Made by a program: the position numbers and the translations under genes. A stretch of DNA of 64,000 nt from Holophagales bacterium (GTDB lineage Bacteria; Acidobacteriota; Thermoanaerobaculia; UBA5066): contig JADJVF010000018.1 in the NCBI GenBank assembly GCA_016716705.1, forward strand, positions 1 to 64,000, in the 5' to 3' direction. Of this stretch, positions 36,201-44,070 are shown piece after piece. The notes beneath the pieces are model-generated. The model was not told the DNA's origin and did not search any database. It was given only the letters and a program-made list of their open reading frames with translations. The stretch's first letter is position 1, and the number at the start of each line of letters is the position of its first letter.

Positions 36201-37187
36201 ATAGGCGGGCACGAGGGCGGCCGCGACGGCCGCCCCTCCGGCCGCCGCTCTCGCCGCCACTCTCGACGCCGCGCCGCCGTAGAACTCGCGGCCCGACGCC
36301 AGGACCGAACGCAGGAGGATGAGCGCGACGAAGCCGGTCAGACCGATGTCGATGGGCGTGGACAGAAGCCCGGTGACGTCAGGCAGGATCGGCGCGAACG
36401 GCCCCGTCTCGGCATACGGCACGGCGAGGAGAAGGAGCAGGCGCGCCGTCACGACGCCCGTCGCACGAGCGCGCGCGGCCAGACCGAGAGCCAGCGCCGC
36501 CAGCGCACCCAGGAGCGCCCAGGGCCGGGCACCGTCCCTGCGGACATCCTCCTCCACGACAGCCGGGTTCGCCGGTTCCAGGGAGAGGGCGACGAGGCGG
36601 CCCGGCACGGCCGAAGCGCGGACTCTGACTCGACGCACCGTCGGGGCGCCGGCCAGGAAGTGCCCCTCGAGGACATCAGGTCGGACGATTCCGGTCGGAA
36701 GGCGGCGCGTCACGACGAGACGCCCCCTCGTTTCCGGACTGCGGCCGACCGGAGACTCGTGGGCCAGGGTCCACTGCGTGACGCGGAAGGTGGCCGAGAA
36801 GCTCCCGGAGCGACGTGCGGCTGCTGCCGGGAGGTCTCCGGGTTCCCCCGCCCAGGCCACGGCAGCCCCGGTCCGGTCGAGCAGTACGACGCCCCAGCCG
36901 CTTTCCTTCGGGAGCGCCGAGCCGAGGAGAGAGAAGAGCCGTCCTGGACGGACTCCGCCGCTCCCTCCCTCGACGATCTCGAGGAGCGCCGAGTCCCTGA
37001 CGAGTCGCCTCGACGTCGCGGAGAGTCTCTCCGCGTCCTGCTCGAGAGCCACGGCGGCCCGTCGCTCGAGCCCCTCCGCCCGTCGCCCTTCCGCCCCATG
37101 CGGCAGAGGACCGAGGCGAGCCGCGACCGCTCCAGCGAGCCCCGCCGCTGCGAGGAGACCGAGGAGGGGCGCAGCCGCCCGGGGCAT
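33292..37187 (-). CDS. very large NtrY-like membrane histidine kinase, frameshifted
   Basis: About 1,298 residues from ATG 37187. The N-terminal signal/anchor (APLLGLLAAAGLAGAVAARL) precedes an extracytoplasmic region. A block of ~8 hydrophobic segments follows (WALLGALAALALGLAAR to VAVALLVGAAAFVTGAG), then a second large soluble region (residues ~440-690). After the frame break near 35165 come more membrane segments (ALPFALLVLFWGDLVAL), a HAMP-like stretch, a PAS domain and the kinase core. The kinase shows H-box ARAVAHDIKNPLTPIRLTAE, N-box NFVLNAVEAL, EDDGPGVP and STKSRGSGMGLAAA, the NtrY/NtrB style. At the break WGIEVPSPVL should join RFGSAVAAAEMALPF. It starts 2 nt after hutU. No response regulator is adjacent, so it is an orphan here. 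Confidence 0.83.
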
Positions 37188-37189
37188 CT

Positions 37190-38872
37190 TCAACGGCGCA
37201 TCGGGATCGCCACGCCGTGGGTCTCGGCGCACGCGATGGCCTCCTCGTATCCGGCGTCCACGTGCCGCACCACGCCCATCCCCGGATCGCTCACCAGAAC
37301 CCGGCTGAGCCGGCGTGCAGCGGCGTCGGTCCCGTCGGCGACGACCACCATCCCGGCGTGGATCGAATACCCGATGCCGACGCCCCCGCCGTGGTGGATC
37401 GACACCCAGGTCGCCCCGGCCGCCGTGTTGACCAGCGCGTTCAGGAGGGGCCAGTCGGCGATGGCGTCGCTGCCGTCCTTCATCGCCTCCGTCTCGCGGT
37501 TCGGGGAGGCGACGGAGCCGCAGTCGAGGTGGTCGCGACCGATGACGATCGGCGCTTTCACCTTCCCGGTGCGGACGAGCTCGTTGAAGGCGAGGCCCGC
37601 CTTCTCGCGCTCGCCGTAGCCGAGCCAGCAGATCCGGGCCGGGAGCCCCTGGAAGGCAACCCGCTTCGCCGCCATGTCGAGCCAGCGCAGGAGCGCCGTG
37701 TTCTCGGGGAAGAGCTCCGCGAGGGCGCGGTCGGTCGCGGCGATGTCGGCCGGGTCGCCCGAGAGCGCGGCCCAGCGGAACGGCCCCTTGCCGAGGCAGA
37801 AGAGCGGGCGGATGTACTTCGGGACGAAGCCCTCGATCTGGAAGGCGTCGGCGATCCCGGCCTTCACGGCCTGCGCGCGGATGTTGTTGCCGTAGTCGAA
37901 CGTGACGGCGCCCCGCCGCTGCAGCTCGAGCATCAGCCTCACGTGCTCGCCCATGGACGCGACGGCGCGGCGGCTGTACTCGGCAGGATCGGAGACCCTG
38001 AGCGCGAGCGCGGCCTCGTAGGGGATCCCGTGCGGGACGTAGCCGTTCAGCTCGTCGTGCGCCGACGTCTGGTCGGTCAGGAGATCGGGGACGATTCCCC
38101 TTTCGACGAGCCGCGCAAGGAGGTCGACGGCGTTCGCGAGGACGCCGATGGAGACTCCTTCCTTCGCGTCGCGAGCCGCGAGGGCCCGGTCGATGGCGGC
38201 ATCGAGGTCGTCGACGCGCTCGTCGCAGTAGCGGGTCTGGATGCGGCGGTCGATCCGGTGGGCGTCGACCTCCGCGACGAGAGCGGTGCCGCCTCCCATG
38301 GTGACCGCCAGCGGCTGGGCGCCGCCCATGCCTCCCAGCCCGGCCGTCACGGCGAGCCGCCCGGCCAGGGAGCCGTCGGGCGAGCCCAGGTCGCGCCGTC
38401 CCGCCTCGGCGAAGGTCTCGTAGGTCCCCTGGAGGATGCCCTGCGTCCCGATGTAGATCCACGAGCCGGCCGTCATCTGGCCGTACATGGTCAGGCCTAG
38501 AGCTTCGAGTCGCCGGAACTCGTCCCACGTTCCCCACTTCGGGACGAGGTTGGAGTTGGCGATGAGAACCCGCGGCGCGTCCGCGTGGGTGCGGAAGACC
38601 GCGACGGGCTTGCCCGACTGGACGAGGAGCGTCTCTTCGTCGCCGAGAGTCTCCAGCTCGCGCAGGATCGCCTCGAGGCAGGCCGGGTTGCGGGCGGCCT
38701 TGCCCGAGCCGCCGTACACGACGAGATCCTCGCGGCGCTCGGCCACGTCGGGATCGAGGTTGTTCAGGAGCATCCGGTAGGGCGCTTCCGTCAGCCAGGA
38801 GCGGCAGTGGAGCGTCGTCCCGCGCGGAAGGGCCGGCGGGGCGTAGCGGGCGGGGGCGGAAACGGTGCTCAT
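37190..38872 (-). CDS. hutU: urocanate hydratase
   Basis: Converts urocanate to imidazolonepropionate in histidine degradation, using tightly bound NAD as electrophile. The 560-residue protein carries LVVYGGSGKAARNPACLEAI, NSNLVPKWGTWDEFRRLEAL, TAGSWIYIGTQGILQGTYET and the NAD-binding GLGGMGGAQPLAVTMGGGT. The second half has RICWLGYGEREKAGLAFNEL and the DHLDCGSVASPNRETEAM segment. The length is typical. The gene is nearly leaderless, with a TAACAT box 7 nt upstream of the ATG. hutH lies 7 kb away; hutI and hutG are not in the window. Confidence 0.97.
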   Translation of the reverse strand: MSTVSAPARYAPPALPRGTTLHCRSWLTEAPYRMLLNNLDPDVAERREDLVVYGGSGKAARNPACLEAILRELETLGDEETLLVQSGKPVAVFRTHADAPRVLIANSNLVPKWGTWDEFRRLEALGLTMYGQMTAGSWIYIGTQGILQGTYETFAEAGRRDLGSPDGSLAGRLAVTAGLGGMGGAQPLAVTMGGGTALVAEVDAHRIDRRIQTRYCDERVDDLDAAIDRALAARDAKEGVSIGVLANAVDLLARLVERGIVPDLLTDQTSAHDELNGYVPHGIPYEAALALRVSDPAEYSRRAVASMGEHVRLMLELQRRGAVTFDYGNNIRAQAVKAGIADAFQIEGFVPKYIRPLFCLGKGPFRWAALSGDPADIAATDRALAELFPENTALLRWLDMAAKRVAFQGLPARICWLGYGEREKAGLAFNELVRTGKVKAPIVIGRDHLDCGSVASPNRETEAMKDGSDAIADWPLLNALVNTAAGATWVSIHHGGGVGIGYSIHAGMVVVADGTDAAARRLSRVLVSDPGMGVVRHVDAGYEEAIACAETHGVAIPMRR

Positions 38873-38879
38873 ACCCCGG

Positions 38880-38885
38880 ATGTTA
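38880..38885 (-). promoter_or_regulatory. putative -10 box of hutU, leaderless
   Basis: TAACAT on the minus strand ends 7 nt before the hutU ATG, so the predicted transcript begins one base before the start codon. The same hexamer stands upstream of the tRNA-Lys gene. Confidence 0.35.
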
Positions 38886-38986
38886 GTCCCGGCCCGGAGC
38901 GTGCGGCGCCCGTGGAACGGGACCTGGACACCTCGGACCGCCCGGTTCCGACACGTCTAGCGCAGCGTGCTAGCGGCAGGGTCTGC

Positions 38987-39015
38987 TTGACAGGGATTAC
39001 GCGGTGCGTTATTTT
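38987..39015 (+). promoter_or_regulatory. sigma-70-type promoter of phaR
   Basis: A perfect -35 box TTGACA (38987-38992) is followed after 17 nt by TATTTT (39010-39015). The predicted transcript start is near 39022, only ~3 nt before the ATG at 39025. No ribosome site is present. This makes the alternative GTG at 39004 untenable because it lies within the promoter. Confidence 0.6.
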
Positions 39016-39024
39016 TTCGCCACG

Positions 39025-39729
39025 ATGAACCATCGCCTCAGGGAAATCGTCCGGTACCGGAACCGGAAGCTCTACGAGAAGAGCGAACGACGCTTCGTCA
39101 CCCTCCACGACATCGCGCGAAGCGTCGCCCAGGGCGACCGCGTGCGAATCATCGCGGCGGACACGGGCGACGACATCACCGCCCGGATCCTCTCCCGGGC
39201 CCTTGCTTCCGAGCGCGTCTCCATTCCCGCCTCCTCCGACGCCATCGCCATGCTCCTCCGTGCGGGAAGCGACGCCGCCGAGACGGTCGCGGGCGTGGCC
39301 GAACGGGTTGGCGCCTCGCGGATGGCCGGAGCCGTGAGGATGGCCGCGCAGCCTGACAAGATCGCGGAGACGTTCGCTCCCGTCACGCGCCGTCTCGAGA
39401 CGGCACGGCAGGACGTGGAACGGATCGTCGCCGGGCTCGTCGGCCGCGGCCGCCTCTCCTGGGAAGAGGGCGCCCGCCTGAGGGACGACGTCGGCACGGT
39501 ATTCCGGGAGAGCCTCTCCGACGTGGTCGCCCGCGTCCGCGATCTCGTTCGCAAGGTCTCTCCCTCCGCGTCTCCCGCCGTCCACGCCGAGATCCAGGAG
39601 CTGGCGCAGCGCCTCGATCACCTCGAGGCCCTCGCCGCCTCGTCGTTCCCGACGGACGCCCCGCCGAAGAGCCACCCGCAAGTCAACGGCAGGCCCTCGC
39701 CTGCTCGAATGAAGGAGAAGAAGAGATGA
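39025..39729 (+). CDS. phaR: polyhydroxyalkanoate synthesis regulator PhaR-type protein
   Basis: Residues 1-~55 match the PHB/PHA accumulation regulator DNA-binding domain: REIVRYRNRKLYEKSERRFV, LHDIARSVAQGDRVRIIAAD. In known PhaR this domain represses phasin and PHA genes and binds PHA granules. The remaining ~180 residues are helical and phasin-like (RRLETARQDVERIVAGLVGR, EIQELAQRLDHLEALAA), longer than classical PhaR. ATG at 39025 fits the promoter. The gene overlaps the next granule-protein gene as ATGA. No PHA synthase is in the window, so control of PHA is inferred from family and neighbours. Confidence 0.85.
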   Translation: MNHRLREIVRYRNRKLYEKSERRFVTLHDIARSVAQGDRVRIIAADTGDDITARILSRALASERVSIPASSDAIAMLLRAGSDAAETVAGVAERVGASRMAGAVRMAAQPDKIAETFAPVTRRLETARQDVERIVAGLVGRGRLSWEEGARLRDDVGTVFRESLSDVVARVRDLVRKVSPSASPAVHAEIQELAQRLDHLEALAASSFPTDAPPKSHPQVNGRPSPARMKEKKR

Positions 39730-40211
39730 TCAGGAAAGCCGCCCGCCGCGCCGCTCCCCCCCGCAAGGCCCTCCCCTTCGACGTCCCGCCGCAGATCGAC
39801 CGCGCCCTGAAGTCCGCAGCCGACAAGGTCGGAGCTGTCCGGGACGAGACGCGCACCGTCGCGGCCAAGGTCGAGAAGTCGGTCCGCGCCGCCGCTACGA
39901 ACGTCCGGAAGACCGGCGAGACGATCGCGAACGACCCGAAGCACTTCGTCCAGGACGTCGTCCGCACCGCGAAGTCGGACATCGAGAAGGTCCGCGCCGA
40001 CGTCTCCCGCGAGGCGAACCGGATCGCCGACGAGGTCGCCCGCCGCGTCACCGCCGTCGTCGAGCCTGCTCTCGAGAGCGCGCTGCACCGCTTGAACGTC
40101 CCGACGCAGAAGGACCTGAAGTCGATCATCGCCAAGGTCGACGGCCTCAGCCGGAAGATGGACCAGCTCCACAAGCCGGCGCCCCGCCGCCGGGCACGCA
40201 AGTCGGCCTGA
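39726..40211 (+). CDS. phasin-like granule-associated protein
   Basis: A 161-residue, highly charged, mostly helical protein. The middle has heptad-like Lys/Glu/Ala repeats (FVQDVVRTAKSDIEKVRADV). The C-terminal part has the phasin motif LHRLNVPTQKDLKSIIAKVD, then a basic tail (RRRARKSA). This tail layout, a coiled coil followed by a basic region, resembles PhaF/PhaI granule proteins that link PHA granules to DNA. It is translationally coupled to phaR. A strong hairpin 30 nt downstream ends the two-gene unit. Confidence 0.8.
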   Translation: MIRKAARRAAPPRKALPFDVPPQIDRALKSAADKVGAVRDETRTVAAKVEKSVRAAATNVRKTGETIANDPKHFVQDVVRTAKSDIEKVRADVSREANRIADEVARRVTAVVEPALESALHRLNVPTQKDLKSIIAKVDGLSRKMDQLHKPAPRRRARKSA

Positions 40212-40241
40212 GCCGGGGCTCCCCCGGAGACCGGATAGACT

Positions 40242-40275
40242 GGCGCCGGGCGTCCCGCCCGGCGCCGTTCTCTTT
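40242..40275 (+). terminator. probable intrinsic terminator after the phasin gene
   Basis: A perfect 10-bp stem, GGCGCCGGGC-GTCCC-GCCCGGCGCC (40242-40266), is followed by GTTCTCTTT. The T-tract is interrupted, so termination could be partial, with read-through into the patatin gene. Confidence 0.55.
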
Positions 40276-40286
40276 CCGGAGGAGCT

Positions 40287-41471
40287 GTGACGACACCAAG
40301 GCTGAAGCTCGTGTCCTCCCGCGGGAGCGCGACGGCGCGCGCTCTTGCGCTCCGTCGAGGCCTCGTCTGTGCCGGAGGCGGCGTCACCGGGGCGATCTAC
40401 GAGATCGGGGTCCTCGCGGCCCTCGAAGAGCGGCTCGACGGATTCTCCCTGACGGAGTGCGACGTCTTCGTCGGCGTCTCCGCCGGCTCCTACGTCGGGA
40501 CCCTCGTGGCCAGCGGGGTCTCGCCGTCCGTCCTCTTCCGCAACGCGACCCACCCCCGCACGTCCGACCTCGACCAGCTCTCCCTCTTCCGCCCGAATCT
40601 CGGGGAGATCGTCTCGCGCCTCGTCTCGGCCCCGGTGACCCTCGTCCGTGCGTTCCACGACTTCTACAGGAACCGGCAGGATGCGACCGTGACGGACCTC
40701 GTGGCCTCCTTCTCCGGCCTCCTCCCCTCGGGCTTCTTCCTCCTCGACGGCCTCGAGACGTGGCTCGCCACCTGGCTCTCCGAGGAGGGCCGCACGAACG
40801 ACTTCCGAGACCTCGGGCGAAAGCTCCGCGTCGTCGCCGTCGCGCTCGACACCGGAGAGACCCGCGTCTTCGGGGAGCCCGGCAACGACACGGTCCCCAT
40901 CTCGCAGGCCGTCGCCGCTTCCTGCGCCCTTCCCGGCTTCTTCCGCCCCGTGCGGATCGACGGCGTCGACTACATCGACGGCGGCGTGAGAAAGACCGCC
41001 AACATCTCCCTCGCCCTGAAGGACCGCTGCGGCCTCGTCCTCTGCGTCAACCCGATCGTCCCGGCCCGCTACGACCTGGCGAAAGGACTCCTCCCCGACG
41101 GCCGCGGCCAGGGCGCGCTCGCGAGCCGCGGCCTGCTCTCGATCCTCGACCAGGTCTTCCGCCTCACGCTTCACTCGAGGCTCCAGTACGGCCTTTCCCG
41201 GTATCGACGCGAGCACCCCGAGACCGACATCGTCCTCTTCGAGCCACGCCCCGAAGAGCTCCCCCGCCTGATGCGGAACATCATGCGGACGTCGGGCCGG
41301 ATCCGGATCGCCGAGTACGCCTACCGCTCCACGCTCCGGAAGCTCGACGCCGAGTACGGCCGGCTTTCGCGGGTCTTCGAGCGCCACGGGATGGCATTGC
41401 GCCCCGCGGTCTCCCTCTCGAAAGCGCCGCGCCGCCCGGAGGCGGCGCGGACGGGAACGGCAGCGGGCTGA
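40287..41471 (+). CDS. patatin-like phospholipase/lipid hydrolase
   Basis: A 394-residue serine hydrolase. The oxyanion loop is VCAGGGVTGAIYEIGVL near residue 30, the nucleophile elbow is FVGVSAGSYVGT, and the dyad aspartate is in YIDGGVRKTANIS. There is no signal peptide, so it is probably cytoplasmic or membrane/granule associated. GTG start with a strong GGAGGAG site 4 nt upstream. Because it lies among granule genes, an acyl-ester substrate such as granule surface lipid is plausible; in known systems patatin folds occur in both phospholipases and granule proteins. The actual substrate is unknown. Confidence 0.87.
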   Translation: MTTPRLKLVSSRGSATARALALRRGLVCAGGGVTGAIYEIGVLAALEERLDGFSLTECDVFVGVSAGSYVGTLVASGVSPSVLFRNATHPRTSDLDQLSLFRPNLGEIVSRLVSAPVTLVRAFHDFYRNRQDATVTDLVASFSGLLPSGFFLLDGLETWLATWLSEEGRTNDFRDLGRKLRVVAVALDTGETRVFGEPGNDTVPISQAVAASCALPGFFRPVRIDGVDYIDGGVRKTANISLALKDRCGLVLCVNPIVPARYDLAKGLLPDGRGQGALASRGLLSILDQVFRLTLHSRLQYGLSRYRREHPETDIVLFEPRPEELPRLMRNIMRTSGRIRIAEYAYRSTLRKLDAEYGRLSRVFERHGMALRPAVSLSKAPRRPEAARTGTAAG

Positions 41472-41481
41472 GGAGGGGCGG

Positions 41482-43644
41482 CTACTCGCCGGTGAAGAGG
41501 TTTCCCCGGCGGGCCAGGCGCGAGTCGATCATCTGCTGGATGGTCGAGCGTACGACGTCGGTGACCTCGTTGACGATCATCGGGCGTTCGGCGAAGGCCG
41601 GGTCGAGGCCGGGGTCGATGGGCTTGCCGACGTCGATCCACCACTTCGTCGGCGCCGGGACGAGTCCCCCGGCGCCCAGGAGCGGGAACGTCGGGGTGAT
41701 CGGAAAGTAGGGAAAACCGAAAACCCGACCGATGAAATCGGGACGGAACAGGACCGGGTGGATCTCTTCGGCTCCGACGACGGAGATCGGGATGATGGGA
41801 GAGCGGGTCCGGAGCGCGAGCCGGACGAAACCGCCCCGGCCGAAGCGGGCGACGCGGTAGCGGTCGCGGAAGTACTTTCCGACCCCCTTCACACCTTCGG
41901 GGAAGACGGCGACGAGCTCGTCCCTGAGGAGAAGCCTCTCCCCGTTCTCGGGACAGGCCCGGACCTCTCCCAGCTGGCGCAGCCAGGGTTGCAGGAACGG
42001 AAGCGTCGTGAACATGTCGAGGGCGAGCAGTCGCGCCCTCCGGCGAGAGGGGTGTTCGTGCGCGATGCCGTGCTTGACCATCGCGCCGTCCCAGGGCAGG
42101 ACTCCCGAATGGTTGATCACCAGGAGGGCCCGTCCCTCGTTCGGAACGTTCTCCACGCCCGAGAGCGTCACGCGCCACCAGACGCGGTAGAGGAAGTCGA
42201 AGAGCGGGTGCCAGACCCTGGCCGCCGCCTCGTCGTAGCCGAAGTCGTCGAGGTCGAGCGACTGGTTGCGGTGAAGGAAGAGGTTCCAGAGGTCGATCCA
42301 CGCGCGCGGCGAGGCGAGCTCGGGGTGCGCGACGAGGAGCTTCCCCGCCTCTCCTAGAACGTCGTGCAGGAAGTCCTCGTCCGCAGGTGCCGGCTCGAGG
42401 CTCGGGACGAACGGCGGGGCGGCGGCAGGATTCGTCTGGCTCATGACGCCATCCTCGTCGCGGCCGGACTCCCGGCGGACTCTCCCCCGTCGGGTCCGGG
42501 GGCCTCCCGGCGCCGCGGGCCGTCTCATTCTCTGCTCGAGCCTGTAGGCCGCCATCCGCGCCACCTCTTCGAGCGCGTCGAAGTCGATCGCGCGGCCAGC
42601 GCTCCGCCGAGCCCGGGCGGCCAGAAGGACCGTCTCGAGAGAGGTCTTCTGCGGAGCGAACCCGAGGACCTTGCGCGCCTTGTCGTTGGCCGCGACGCAC
42701 GGGTAACGGACGTAGTGCGCGTGCGCCCCGGGCGCGGTGCCGAGGCCGGCGATCCAGGCGGCTTCCGCTGCGAGGTACGCGACGCCGTGCGGAAGGGGAA
42801 TCGACGGCGTCCCGAAGAGAAGGAGGGTCGACGAGAGCGGAAGGATCCCGTCTGGAGCGATGTTGAATGTCCCGTGGGCTCCCGGAGCGTCGAGCGTGCG
42901 CAGCAGCCCCTCGGTCGCGTCGTCGGGATGCAACCACTGGAGGAGAGGGTCGTAACCGAGCATCGTGAGCGCGACCGGCCCTTCGAGATAGCGGATCCTG
43001 TAGTCGCGCCGCTCCGCGGCGAGGATCGGCGCGAAGCGCAGGACGGCGACGCGGGCATCGGGGTGCCGCCTCGCGAAGTCGCGGCAGTGCCTCTCGGCCT
43101 CGACCGAGTCGCGGACGAAGTGGTCCGAAACGTCGGCGCGCATGAGGTGGTCCTCGGAGAGGAAGGCCGGGTTGTCGCCCCTCGCCCCGTAGACCATCGT
43201 CGTCGAGTAATGGATGAGGCGCTTCACGTCCGCCTCGCCCGCCGCTCCGAAAACGTTCAGCGTGCCGATGGAGTTCAGCTCGTGGGCGTAGACGGCGTCC
43301 CTGAGGGGACTTCTGACGCCGGCGAGGTGGACGAGGACGTCGGGCCGCTCTTCCTTCAGGATCCTGTAGACGGTCCCGTCCGAGTGGGGCAGGTTCAGGT
43401 CGAGGAACCGGTGACGGACGTCGGCCGGGGTGTTCGCCGCGGGCGCCAGGTCGAGGACGACGATGTCCCACGTGCCGCGCGCGGCGAGGGCCCGGACGAA
43501 ACGGGCCCCGAGGTAGCCGCTCCCGCCCGTGACGGCGACCTTTGGCCGCGCTCCCGGCGCAGGTGCTGCGGGCTTGAAACCGACCACCTGCCCCCCGGGC
43601 CGGCGCCTCGCTCGAGGTACGGCCTTCTTTTCCGGCTCGGTCAC
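41482..43644 (-). CDS. NAD-dependent epimerase/SDR fused in frame to a PlsC-type acyltransferase (possibly two genes)
   Basis: Residues ~35-370 are an extended SDR: KVAVTGGSGYLGARFVRALA gives the Rossmann loop, HYSTTMVYGARG the active-site Tyr region, and LHPDDATEGLLRTLDAPG follows. Residues ~420-720 are a lysophospholipid acyltransferase-like domain: LLVINHSGVLPWDGAMVKHG (an NHSGVLPWD variant of the NHxxxxD motif) and VAVFPEGVKGVGKYF. The junction (~390-418) is Arg-rich. In another frame it reads PGPDGGESAGSPAATRMAS and then a TGA that overlaps the MSQTNP start as ATGA. One lost base near 42515-42530 would therefore turn two coupled genes into this single reading frame. Both domains are confident; the fusion is not. 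Confidence 0.82.
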   Translation of the reverse strand: MTEPEKKAVPRARRRPGGQVVGFKPAAPAPGARPKVAVTGGSGYLGARFVRALAARGTWDIVVLDLAPAANTPADVRHRFLDLNLPHSDGTVYRILKEERPDVLVHLAGVRSPLRDAVYAHELNSIGTLNVFGAAGEADVKRLIHYSTTMVYGARGDNPAFLSEDHLMRADVSDHFVRDSVEAERHCRDFARRHPDARVAVLRFAPILAAERRDYRIRYLEGPVALTMLGYDPLLQWLHPDDATEGLLRTLDAPGAHGTFNIAPDGILPLSSTLLLFGTPSIPLPHGVAYLAAEAAWIAGLGTAPGAHAHYVRYPCVAANDKARKVLGFAPQKTSLETVLLAARARRSAGRAIDFDALEEVARMAAYRLEQRMRRPAAPGGPRTRRGRVRRESGRDEDGVMSQTNPAAAPPFVPSLEPAPADEDFLHDVLGEAGKLLVAHPELASPRAWIDLWNLFLHRNQSLDLDDFGYDEAAARVWHPLFDFLYRVWWRVTLSGVENVPNEGRALLVINHSGVLPWDGAMVKHGIAHEHPSRRRARLLALDMFTTLPFLQPWLRQLGEVRACPENGERLLLRDELVAVFPEGVKGVGKYFRDRYRVARFGRGGFVRLALRTRSPIIPISVVGAEEIHPVLFRPDFIGRVFGFPYFPITPTFPLLGAGGLVPAPTKWWIDVGKPIDPGLDPAFAERPMIVNEVTDVVRSTIQQMIDSRLARRGNLFTGE

Positions 43645-43657
43645 GGGCGGCCCCCGC

Positions 43658-43945
43658 TCAGACGGCCTTCTTGCGGCGCGGCTTGCTGCGCGGGGCCGGA
43701 GCCTTCGCAGCCTCGAGCTCGGCTTCGAGCGCCGCGATCCGCGCTTCCATCCGGGCGAGGTCCTTGCGCGTGGCGACGTTCATCCGCTTCAGGGCGACGG
43801 CGACCTGCTTGTCGACGATCTCCTTGACGGCGATCCCCTTCTTGAGCATCTCGACGAAAGCCTCGTTCGCGAGCAGGGTGTTGGTCACCTCCGTCGCGAG
43901 CTCCTCTCCACGACTCATGAGCTGCCGGATGATCGTCTCGGCCAT
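43658..43945 (-). CDS. small phasin-like protein, PhaI type
   Basis: A 95-residue helical protein from ATG 43945 (MAETIIRQLMSRGEELATEV). It contains LKRMNVATRKDLARMEARIA, the same motif as the other phasin-like protein (LNVPTQKDLKSI), then a coiled-coil segment and a basic tail (RSKPRRKKAV). Upstream in-frame residues to 43987 are low-complexity and lack a better start. It precedes the SDR/acyltransferase gene by 13 nt on the same strand and is divergent from the ArsA-like gene. A role on the surface of PHA or lipid granules is inferred. Confidence 0.78.
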   Translation of the reverse strand: MAETIIRQLMSRGEELATEVTNTLLANEAFVEMLKKGIAVKEIVDKQVAVALKRMNVATRKDLARMEARIAALEAELEAAKAPAPRSKPRRKKAV

Positions 43946-44070
43946 CGCTTCGTCCCTCCCTCCACACCCGCTGCTTCCGCCCTCCACCGGGAAGGCGTCC
44001 AGACCAGCTCGCCGGCGTGAGCCTTCATTATCGCCGCAACGCGGAAACGGAATCGAGTGGAGAATGGGAC

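Noticed and set aside
39004..39024. GTG at 39004 as the phaR start
   Set aside because: It lies within the promoter, upstream of the predicted transcript start; the conserved domain begins right after the ATG at 39025.
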